Source of the DNA: Leptospirillum sp037442005
GTDB taxonomy: Bacteria > Nitrospirota > Leptospirillia > Leptospirillales > Leptospirillaceae
Reading direction: 5' to 3'
DNA length: 23,547 bases
Assembly (NCBI GenBank): GCA_037442005.1
Contig: JBBIRA010000029.1
Coordinates: 1 to 23,547, forward strand
The notes under the pieces: model-generated
The model's input: the letters and a program-made list of their open reading frames with translations, nothing else
What the model was told of the DNA's origin: nothing
Database searches by the model: none
Shown: positions 6,557-13,160 of the stretch, in pieces
Position numbering within the stretch: the first letter of the stretch is position 1
Layout: each line of letters opens with the position of its first letter
Program-made: the position numbers and the translations under genes

Positions 6557-7480
6557 TCAGGGATAAATGATCACCGGAACCGGAACTGTTTTCCGGAACC
6601 GTTCGGCGAGACGTTCGAGACGGTCTTGTGGAACCGGTCGGACTTCCGGGACCGGAGGGGTTCTGGCCACTGAATACAGGTCCCACTGTTGAATCCTCCC
6701 GCCCCTGGAAAGAAGCGTTCCCATGGCAAGTTCCATTTTGTCCGCCCATAGCCCTTCGGGGTGAAAGACTGTTTCGGGAGAGATGTAATCCATCACCATT
6801 GTCTGGACGGTTGCAGGAACCTCGATCAATGTTTCTTCAACGTGTTTCCAGTAGGTGGAAAACGACATTCCGGAGCGGTCGATAAAGGCAAAGCTTTCGG
6901 GGTCGGCCGCATCGATCTTGAACCAGATGGACCAGGGAATCCGGTCCGTTGGGGGCAGATCGTTTTGGGAGAAACGTTCAAGAACTTTTTTGCGCGTTGA
7001 GCTTTTAAAGAGTCCTGTTCCGTTGGTGATGATCCGGACCGTGGTTTTCTCAGGGCGCGTTTGAAGATAGGAAATGATCCTCTGTTGAACCTCGGGAAAT
7101 TCCGGGACCATCGTCGGTTCTCCATCGCCCGAAAAGGAAATGTCTGTCAGCCGGCGATGGGCGGACGGCGTCTGGTCGAAGGGAGGGATGGAAAAGAATT
7201 CGCCACTGTCGACCAGTCCTAAAAGGTGAGAAAGCTCATCGATGACCCGGTCGGGGTTGACCCTCTGGTGGGCGGGCGTGATTTTGGACATGGCTTCCGG
7301 GGTTCTGTCGACCTGGCAATACAGGCAGTCGAAATTGCACCCTTTGTCGGGGTTCAGGTTGATCCCGACAGAAAGACCGCCCGACCGTCGGGAGATGACC
7401 GGATACACATGCAAATTATTCTGGAATCGTCTCTGGTGGTCGGAAAAGAGAAATCTCAGTGCCGGAGATGGCTGGTCCAA
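6557..7480 (-). CDS. Radical SAM protein (COG0731-like)
   Basis: The protein (307 residues) starts at a TTG (7480) that has GGGAGG 4-5 nt upstream and lies inside the 3' end of the preceding gene (25-nt overlap). The radical SAM [4Fe-4S] motif is CNFDCLYC (Cys48, Cys52, Cys55), preceded by SVGINLNPDKG. FSGDGEPTMVPEF is the usual SAM-binding glycine-rich strand, followed by ITNGTGL. Overall it resembles the COG0731 group, related to but distinct from the TYW1/Taw1 wyosine enzymes; the reaction is not known to me. It is coupled to a tRNA thiolation-type PP-loop gene, so an RNA-modification role is an inference from context. Confidence 0.8.
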   Translation of the reverse strand: MDQPSPALRFLFSDHQRRFQNNLHVYPVISRRSGGLSVGINLNPDKGCNFDCLYCQVDRTPEAMSKITPAHQRVNPDRVIDELSHLLGLVDSGEFFSIPPFDQTPSAHRRLTDISFSGDGEPTMVPEFPEVQQRIISYLQTRPEKTTVRIITNGTGLFKSSTRKKVLERFSQNDLPPTDRIPWSIWFKIDAADPESFAFIDRSGMSFSTYWKHVEETLIEVPATVQTMVMDYISPETVFHPEGLWADKMELAMGTLLSRGGRIQQWDLYSVARTPPVPEVRPVPQDRLERLAERFRKTVPVPVIIYP

Positions 7481-8463
7481 TGATCCTCCCTGAGAAAATC
7501 GCTCTCTTCCTGAGACGGGTGCAGTAACAGCCGGTGGCTGTTCTCGCCCCAGACCGTTATGACCGGTAAGGGTTTGTATCTGTTTTCCCCGTCCCGTCCG
7601 AGAAAATAGGGCCAGAGTGCTCCAAAGACGATTTCGTCCATATGAGGGGGAAGGGGATCCGGAAAGAAGACACTGGGGCCATTGAATCCGTCGGGATGGA
7701 ACGAGACCCCCAGCCCGTTGATTTTATGGGCAAGGGTTTCATTGTCTTTCAGATTGCGCCCGACGATGACCCATGTCTCTTCCTCAAAACGATAGTGGCG
7801 TCCATGGCGGATCAGGGGAGCGATTCCCGAAGGACGTCCTTCATCAAGACGGATGAAGTCCGTCACCCGCTCCCGGAAATGTTCATCCGTCAGCAGGCAT
7901 CCTCCGGCCGGACTGGGAATGGTCTTGAATCCGAATTTCTTTGCCAATGCGAGCTGGGGTTTTCTGGAACGCCCGGCCCATCCGAACAGTCGTTTCCGGT
8001 CAACGGAGCCTTCTTTTTCCATCCGTGTTTCGGGGAGAAGGCGGGCAGACAGGGGACGGAGAATCTCCCCTTCGAGTCCCGCTTCACGGTCAATCACATA
8101 GAGCGTATCCCGTTTCTGACTCATGGGGCGCTGTCCGACCACTTCTCCGGTGACGAGAAAGGTGGCGCCTGTTTCAGAGAGAACCTCTTTGGCGATCCGG
8201 AACATCAGGATCCGGCAGTCGATACAGGGATTGACGACCGACCCGTATCCGAAGGAAGGATTTTTAAGGACATCGACAAAAGCATCTCCCTTGGGTCTTT
8301 TGATCAGGTCAATGCCAAGTTCCTGTGCCATGATCTCGGGTGTGGTTTCACAACCGAACGGACTTTCAAGATGCAGTCCCACAAGATCGATTCCCTGGTC
8401 CCTGACGAGCCTGCCTGCAAGAGACGAGTCAAGCCCGCCGGAAAGAAGCAGCAACCCTTTCAA
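7456..8463 (-). CDS. PP-loop ATPase, MnmA/ThiI-like tRNA thiolation type
   Basis: The protein (335 residues) starts at TTG 8463, in a TTGA overlap with the upstream stop. The PP-loop SGGLDS (8-13) binds ATP to adenylate a substrate. A Cys80-x-x-Cys83 pair in NPCIDC and Cys189 in PAGGCLLTD occupy places like the two catalytic cysteines of MnmA, the 2-thiouridine synthase of tRNA wobble uridine. The C-terminal region contains WVIVGRNLKDNETL (231-244), which resembles the NFACT-R type RNA-binding motif found in some stand-alone PP-loop thiolases. It lacks the normal MnmA C-terminal barrel. I infer sulfur transfer to tRNA; the exact nucleoside is unknown. Confidence 0.75.
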   Translation of the reverse strand: MKGLLLLSGGLDSSLAGRLVRDQGIDLVGLHLESPFGCETTPEIMAQELGIDLIKRPKGDAFVDVLKNPSFGYGSVVNPCIDCRILMFRIAKEVLSETGATFLVTGEVVGQRPMSQKRDTLYVIDREAGLEGEILRPLSARLLPETRMEKEGSVDRKRLFGWAGRSRKPQLALAKKFGFKTIPSPAGGCLLTDEHFRERVTDFIRLDEGRPSGIAPLIRHGRHYRFEEETWVIVGRNLKDNETLAHKINGLGVSFHPDGFNGPSVFFPDPLPPHMDEIVFGALWPYFLGRDGENRYKPLPVITVWGENSHRLLLHPSQEESDFLREDHWTSHLRH

Positions 8464-8771
8464 TCGTTTTTCTCGTCCGAATCGGAGACGACTTCATGGA
8501 TTTCAAGCACATTCGGGCCAGAGAACATTTCCCTTGGAGGGTGGTTGGAATGGGCCTTCTTGAAGGAGTCTGAGCGGGTCCAGTTCTTGAAATCCTCCAT
8601 GGTTTCCCAGAATGTCATGACACTGTAGTACTCGGAATCCACAGGCTTAAGGATCAGGTTCCGGATAAATCCCGGGGAGCCGTCAATCAGCCCTTTCCTG
8701 TTTTTGAACCGTTCTTCAAAGTCTTTTTCATAGCCCTTGGCAACGAGAATCCGATTGGCCACAACAACCAT
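8460..8771 (-). CDS. Antibiotic-biosynthesis-monooxygenase fold protein, IsdG/HmoA-like haem oxygenase candidate
   Basis: This 103-residue protein is a single ABM ferredoxin-like domain. The ATG at 8771 is preceded by AAGGA about 8 nt upstream. Asn6, Trp64 and His74 fall at nearly the same positions and spacing as the Asn7-Trp67-His77 triad of IsdG-type haem-degrading monooxygenases, and the flanking FWETMEDFKNWTRSDSF is typical. The likely role is oxidative opening of haem to release iron, in the cytoplasm. A simple ABM-fold quinol or unknown monooxygenase is the alternative. It heads a three-gene minus-strand unit with the PP-loop and radical SAM genes. Confidence 0.75.
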   Translation of the reverse strand: MVVVANRILVAKGYEKDFEERFKNRKGLIDGSPGFIRNLILKPVDSEYYSVMTFWETMEDFKNWTRSDSFKKAHSNHPPREMFSGPNVLEIHEVVSDSDEKND

Positions 8772-8894
8772 GGAGAGATCCTTTCGTAAGAAGATTCGAG
8801 TGGTATTTTAATGGACAAAAAAGTTCATACGGTCAGCCAACAGAAGGAGACCGGAAACGGTTGATTGAGATCGCCCGATCCCCCTAGTGTTTCA

Positions 8895-8933
8895 TTGATC
8901 CGGGCCGGATTCAAGTATGACTTTTCCCGGGAA
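8895..8933. repeat. Inverted repeats downstream of ruvB
   Basis: Two structures lie in the 180-bp gap between the ruvB stop and the haem monooxygenase gene. The first is a stem at 8895-8914 with ATCCG-GGC-CGGAT at its core and TTG/CAA extending it past a bulge. The second is the perfect palindrome TTCCCGGGAA at 8924-8933. They may form the 3' end of the ruvCAB transcript, though no T-tract is seen on the minus strand. No convincing promoter pair for the downstream unit was found in 8772-8894. Confidence 0.35.
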
Positions 8934-8951
8934 TGGAAAAAGGAGGATTCT

Positions 8952-9980
8952 CTAGATGTTGGTGCAGTCTTCTCCGGCAATGCTTGCTTCCCATCCGGAC
9001 GTCGTCAGCTTTCTTCCGGATGGTGTTCTGGCGAGAAATCCTTCTTTCAACAGATAGGGCTCCACCACATCGATCAGGGTATCCGGATCCATCTGTAATG
9101 TGGCGGCAATCGCTTCAATTCCCACAGGGCCCCCTTCGTAGACAGTCCGGATGGTGGCCAGAAAACGACGGTCCACCCGGTTGAACCCTCTGGAATCAAT
9201 CCCTTCCATGGCCAGTGCCTGCCTGGCAAGGGACAGGGTAATGACACCATCTCCCCGGACCTGGACAAAATCCCTGACCCGTTTTAAAAGACGGTTGGCG
9301 ATTCTGGGGGTTCCTCTCGATCGGCGCCCGACTTCCATCGCGGCTTCCGGATGGATGACGGTTGCGAGAATACTGGCGGATCGGATCAGGATTCTGGCCA
9401 GTTCTTCGGAGGAATAAAATTCCATATCTCTCTGAATGCCAAACCGGTCCCGGAGAGGGGCTGAAAGAAGCCCGGCCCGGGTGGTGGCTCCGACCAGGGT
9501 GAAGGGCTGAAGTTTGTGGCGAAACGTCCGGGCGGAAGCCCCTTTGTCGAAAACGACATCGATTGCGAAGTCTTCCATCGCCGTATAAAGAATCTCTTCC
9601 ACGGGCCGTGGAAGACGGTGAATCTCGTCGATAAACAGAACCGTCCCGGAAGCCATCCGGGTCAGGATGCCGACCAGATCACCGCCTTTTTCAAGTGCGG
9701 GACCGGTCGTCCCCTGAAAAGGAACGCCCATGGCCTTGGCGATCAGACTCGAAAGCGTGGTTTTTCCCAGCCCGGGAGGGCCATGAAAGAGAATATGATC
9801 GAGAGGTTCTTCTCGCATCAATGCCGCTTCAATGGCGATATGAAGACTCTGGGTGACCTCTTCCTGGCCGACGTAATCTTCAAAAGACCGGGGGCGTAAC
9901 TGATTGGTTTCCCGATGGTCGTCAGCGAGGAGTTCTTCCAGTTCTTCTTCAGGCAATGGAGCAGGATCAGTCAGATCCAT
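8952..9980 (-). CDS. ruvB: Holliday junction branch migration ATPase RuvB
   Basis: RuvB is the hexameric AAA+ motor that, with RuvA, drives branch migration of Holliday junctions. The ATG at 9980 (14-nt overlap with ruvA, GGAGG upstream) gives 342 residues, the family length; the frame extends upstream inside ruvA but that part is not RuvB-like. Seen: Walker A GPPGLGKTT (67-75), Walker B LFIDEIH (115-121), sensor 1 GATTRAG (164-170), arginine-finger region PLRDRFG (175-181), sensor 2 region RGTPRIANRLLKRVRDF, and a C-terminal winged-helix part with TPSGRKLT. It is the last gene of the long minus-strand series. Confidence 0.98.
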   Translation of the reverse strand: MDLTDPAPLPEEELEELLADDHRETNQLRPRSFEDYVGQEEVTQSLHIAIEAALMREEPLDHILFHGPPGLGKTTLSSLIAKAMGVPFQGTTGPALEKGGDLVGILTRMASGTVLFIDEIHRLPRPVEEILYTAMEDFAIDVVFDKGASARTFRHKLQPFTLVGATTRAGLLSAPLRDRFGIQRDMEFYSSEELARILIRSASILATVIHPEAAMEVGRRSRGTPRIANRLLKRVRDFVQVRGDGVITLSLARQALAMEGIDSRGFNRVDRRFLATIRTVYEGGPVGIEAIAATLQMDPDTLIDVVEPYLLKEGFLARTPSGRKLTTSGWEASIAGEDCTNI

Positions 9981-10599
9981 TGCGGTAGACCTCCATAAAA
10001 AGTTCTTCAATCGTCGAAATGCCCGGACGTTTTCTAAGCGCTTCAGAAACAAGCCGTGAGGCTTCCTGTGGAGAATGTCCGAACTGCCGGACAAGGGCTT
10101 CCCTGACCATGCCGGCGATATCTGAAGGGGAAGTGGAAGGGGACCCGGTTTCATGGGGCATCGGGATGGAAGCGATGGTGTTTGGGGAAGGAACCTCTCC
10201 TTTCAGTTCAGAAACGATTTTCCGGGCTGTTTTCTCTCCGACCCCCTTCAGTGTTTTCAGGCGGGCGATATCCCCCCGGGAGATGATGTCGAGCATGTCG
10301 GGGACAGGGAGCGAAAGGATCCTCAATGCCGTCATCGGGCCGAGTCCCTGAACTTTCCGGAGCAGGAGGAAAAGATCCTGTTCTTCTTTCAGCGGAAAAC
10401 CGATGAGCGTCGGGGTGTCCTGGTGTTCGCTCCAGAAAAACTGAGTGAAAAGGGCCAGTTCCTCTGGCGGAAAGGGGGCTCCTGAAAGGGCCGCGTGGGA
10501 GCAGGGGGAAAGAAACACACGATACCCGACCGCACCGGCCCGGAGGATCAGGGCTTCTTCTTCCCATTCGAGAATGGTTCCAAACAGTCTTGCAATCAT
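9967..10599 (-). CDS. ruvA: Holliday junction DNA-binding protein RuvA
   Basis: RuvA is the tetramer that binds the four-way junction and loads RuvB. The 210-residue protein shows the N-terminal OB-fold (MIARLFGTILEWEE, GAVGYRVFLS), two helix-hairpin-helix motifs (LLRKVQGLGPMTALRILS and LKTLKGVGEKTARKIVSEL), a flexible Ser/Pro-rich linker, and the C-terminal RuvB-binding domain (VREALVRQFGHSPQEASRLV). The ATG at 10599 overlaps the ruvC stop by 4 nt, and its 3' end overlaps the ruvB start, so the three genes are translationally coupled. Confidence 0.97.
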   Translation of the reverse strand: MIARLFGTILEWEEEALILRAGAVGYRVFLSPCSHAALSGAPFPPEELALFTQFFWSEHQDTPTLIGFPLKEEQDLFLLLRKVQGLGPMTALRILSLPVPDMLDIISRGDIARLKTLKGVGEKTARKIVSELKGEVPSPNTIASIPMPHETGSPSTSPSDIAGMVREALVRQFGHSPQEASRLVSEALRKRPGISTIEELFMEVYRNGSD

Positions 10600-11153
10600 G
10601 GGGAGAACAGCCTGGAAAAACCCAGAAAAGCCAGTCCCATGGCATCTCCTTCATGGGTGGATGATAAACGGATGGTGGGCCCTAACCAGAGAGAGAGGGA
10701 TTGCTGGACGGATTCTTTGGTGGCCCCCCCGTATCCGGTGATCCTGTGCTTCAGCTCTCTCGGAGGGATGGCCACAAAAGGGAGTTTTGTCCGCCAGGCC
10801 AGAAGGGCGACAGCCCCGATGACAGGACCCAGCATCAATCCCGCTCCCGGTGCGCTTTTCCGGTTGAAGTGATCCTCGATGACAAGGGCATTGGGGTCAT
10901 GCGCTCTGACAATCTGTTCAAGACGATCGTGGATCTGTCCGATTCTTTCTTCAACGGGCGATTTTGCAGCTGTCCTGATGGTTCCCTGGGCCAGGACTCT
11001 GATGGAGGCCAGGGAGGGCCCGGAGAGAACAGCGAAGCCTGTTGCTGCGAGTCCCGGGTCAATTCCCAGGACGGTGAATGAAGCCCTGATGGTGTTGGGG
11101 CGGTTTGTTCGCCCCAACACCCGGGAATCGGGCTCAGGGGGAGAGGGGGACAT
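10596..11153 (-). CDS. ruvC: Holliday junction resolvase RuvC
   Basis: RuvC is the RNase H-fold endonuclease that cuts Holliday junctions. Catalytic residues are visible as Asp32 (LGIDPGLAATG), Glu93 (VIEDHF), and His167 with Asp170 in STHEGDAMGLA; the His in the third place is like Thermus RuvC rather than E. coli (Asp). The start is uncertain: ATG 11153 gives 185 residues with about 28 extra N-terminal residues, and overlaps the protease gene by 20 nt, but has no good ribosome binding site. GTG or TTG codons at residues 12-13 are alternatives. A 12-bp perfect hairpin lies across this 5' region. Confidence 0.95.
   Translation of the reverse strand: MSPSPPEPDSRVLGRTNRPNTIRASFTVLGIDPGLAATGFAVLSGPSLASIRVLAQGTIRTAAKSPVEERIGQIHDRLEQIVRAHDPNALVIEDHFNRKSAPGAGLMLGPVIGAVALLAWRTKLPFVAIPPRELKHRITGYGGATKESVQQSLSLWLGPTIRLSSTHEGDAMGLAFLGFSRLFSP
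11091..11121. repeat. 12-bp perfect hairpin in the apparent 5' end of ruvC
   Basis: GGTGTTGGGGCG (11091-11102) and CGCCCCAACACC (11110-11121) are exact inverted copies around a 7-nt loop. It lies just after the protease stop on the minus strand and inside the N-terminal extension of ruvC, before the first conserved residues. No T-tract follows, so it is not a standard terminator. It may control ruvC translation or uncouple it from the protease gene. Confidence 0.75.
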
Positions 11154-12642
11154 AGGAGTAACGTCCGTCTCTCAGGACGGAAAGGACGACATCCTGGTCT
11201 TTCTTTATTTTTTTCGCAATCCGGATATATTCCCGGACCGAATGGATGGAATGACGGTTCATTTCAACGATGATGTCACCTCTTCTGAGTCCTGCACTTT
11301 CGGCAACGGAACCCGAGGCAACACCTTCAATAATGACACCCTCAAGATGGCCAGGAAGGTTCAGCTGCTGGCGCATCTCGGTTGTTATATCCGTGATGAC
11401 AATGCCGTTTAAGACATTGTTGAACTTGGGAGAAGAGGGTTTCTCCGAATGGTTTCCGGCCATGGCAATATTGGCAGGAAGCTCTCCGATCCGGACGGGA
11501 AGATCCTTGCTCTCTCCGTTACGGATAATCCCGATAGTGACCTTGGTTCCGGGGGTGATCCTGGAAACCCGAAGCCTGAGATCATTGGCATCCTGGACCT
11601 GATGGCCGTCAAGGGACACGATGACATCTCCCCGCTTGAATCCGGCATGGCTGGCCGGACCGTCCGGGAGAATATCACTGACAAGAACCCCTTTCTTGCT
11701 GGTAAGACGGAACTGGCGTTCGATGACAGGGGAGATGTTCTGGATGGAAACACCCAGCCAGCCCCGGACAACCCGTCCTTTGGTCCTGAGATCACTGACA
11801 ACCTGGCGGACCATTTCGGCGGGGATGGCGAAGCCGATTCCTTCATAACCCCCGTTTGTCGTGTAGATGGCCGTATTCATTCCGATGACCTGTCCTCTCA
11901 GATCGACAAGAGGTCCTCCGGAGTTTCCGGGGTTAATGGCTGCATCGGTCTGGATGAAGTTCTCATATTGCTCGATTCCGATATTGCTTCGCTTGAGTGC
12001 GGAGACAATCCCCATCGTGATGGACTGGGTCAGCCCGAAAGGAGACCCCATGGCGAGGACAATCGTTCCAACACTGACTTTTTTGGAATCGCCCCAGGAG
12101 ACAACCGGAAGATCGTGTTTGGGGTGAATCCGGATGACGGCCACGTCAGTCATCGGATCCTTTCCGACAACGGTGGCCCGGTAGCTTGATTTATCCGAAA
12201 GAACAACCGTCACTTTTGTGGCATGCTTGACGACATGGTAATTGGTGACAATATACCCGTCCCTGGAGATGATGAACCCGGATCCGAGGCTCCGTTCGAC
12301 ATGTTTCTGAGGAGCTCCACCGGGCCCATGGTTGCCGAAAAACTGCCGGAAAAAGGGGTCGTTCATGAAAGGGTTTTGTGGTTTTGCCGTTACCACCGAT
12401 GTGGTCGAGATGTTGACGACCGATGGAATGACGGCTTTCGAGACCGTGACAAAGACATTCTGAAGTGCCAGCCCGGGGGCAACCGCCTCCCGGGAAATGG
12501 GTGCCGGAGGGTTGTCGGAGTCTGCCCATGCCGGGGAGGTACCCTGAAAAGCAGGGAGGGAGAGGGAAATCCCGAACGTAAGAATCGCTGTAACCCGTTT
12601 AGTCAGAGAAGCCGGGTTCCTGATAATGGGAGACTGGTTCAT
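11134..12642 (-). CDS. Periplasmic HtrA/Deg-family serine protease with two PDZ domains
   Basis: The protein (502 residues) has a signal peptide ending near SPAWA-DS at 40, then a trypsin-like domain with the full catalytic triad: His136 (TNYHVV), Asp166 (PMTDVAVI) and Ser241 (NPGNSGGP). PDZ1 lies at about 290-385 (WLGVSIQ..., KRGDVIVSLDGH) and PDZ2 at about 410-500 (RRGDIIVEMNRHSI). This is the DegP/DegQ layout: quality control of misfolded envelope proteins. ATG 12642 has AGGAG about 10 nt upstream. It follows the response regulator by 25 bp, suggesting that it is made together with the two-component system, and overlaps or abuts ruvC downstream. Confidence 0.95.
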   Translation of the reverse strand: MNQSPIIRNPASLTKRVTAILTFGISLSLPAFQGTSPAWADSDNPPAPISREAVAPGLALQNVFVTVSKAVIPSVVNISTTSVVTAKPQNPFMNDPFFRQFFGNHGPGGAPQKHVERSLGSGFIISRDGYIVTNYHVVKHATKVTVVLSDKSSYRATVVGKDPMTDVAVIRIHPKHDLPVVSWGDSKKVSVGTIVLAMGSPFGLTQSITMGIVSALKRSNIGIEQYENFIQTDAAINPGNSGGPLVDLRGQVIGMNTAIYTTNGGYEGIGFAIPAEMVRQVVSDLRTKGRVVRGWLGVSIQNISPVIERQFRLTSKKGVLVSDILPDGPASHAGFKRGDVIVSLDGHQVQDANDLRLRVSRITPGTKVTIGIIRNGESKDLPVRIGELPANIAMAGNHSEKPSSPKFNNVLNGIVITDITTEMRQQLNLPGHLEGVIIEGVASGSVAESAGLRRGDIIVEMNRHSIHSVREYIRIAKKIKKDQDVVLSVLRDGRYSYVPLSP

Positions 12643-12667
12643 TGTCTATCTTCTCCTTCGATGGGGG

Positions 12668-13129
12668 TCAGGATGGATTTCCCGGTGAGGCCGGTCTGGA
12701 TGGGCCGTTCGGTGAGCGTCCGATCGCATCAAGTGTGCGCTGGACTACTTCTATGATTTCCTGTTTTTTGAAGGGTTTCGGAATGAGATCGATCGCTCCG
12801 AGTGAAAGGGCCTCGACCCAGAGATGTTCATCTCCGAATGCGGTGAGGATAATCACGGGAAGATCCGGATGATTCTTCTTGATCGACCGAAGAAGATCCA
12901 TCCCGCTTCTTCCTGGCATGCGCAAATCGGTGAGGATCAGCGACGCTTCTTCCTGGTCAAGGTGGGCGATCGCTTCTTCTGCGGATTGGGAGACAGCTAC
13001 GGCAAACCCGCCTTTTTTCAGGATTTCCTCCAAAAGGTCAAGAGCCACCACGTCGTCTTCAACGACCAGAATTTTTTTCCTGTTTTTCTGAGGTGCCTGA
13101 ACGGGCAACGTTTCCGAGTCATGAAGCAT
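12668..13129 (-). CDS. Receiver-only response regulator
   Basis: The 153-residue protein is a single REC domain. Acidic residues Glu24-Asp25-Asp26 (VVEDD), the phospho-acceptor Asp68 (ILTDLRMPG), Thr96 (ILTAFGD) and Lys118 (IPKPF) are all present. After the domain (about residue 137) there is only a Pro/Ser-rich tail, so no DNA-binding or enzymatic output domain exists; it must act by protein contact, in a phosphorelay, or on a partner outside the window. A weak AGG lies upstream of the ATG at 13129. It follows the sensor kinase by 31 bp and is almost surely its partner. Confidence 0.92.
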   Translation of the reverse strand: MLHDSETLPVQAPQKNRKKILVVEDDVVALDLLEEILKKGGFAVAVSQSAEEAIAHLDQEEASLILTDLRMPGRSGMDLLRSIKKNHPDLPVIILTAFGDEHLWVEALSLGAIDLIPKPFKKQEIIEVVQRTLDAIGRSPNGPSRPASPGNPS

Positions 13130-13160
13130 AATTGAAACCTACCATATCACCTGAAGGTGT

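Noticed and set aside
7642..8628. Long plus-strand open frame (328 codons) opposite the PP-loop gene
   Set aside because: It is the antisense shadow of the PP-loop and haem monooxygenase genes, whose motifs are clear; the plus-strand product has no motif or ribosome binding site.
11449..12189. Long plus-strand open frame (246 codons) opposite the protease gene
   Set aside because: Antisense shadow of the HtrA gene with its intact catalytic triad and PDZ domains.
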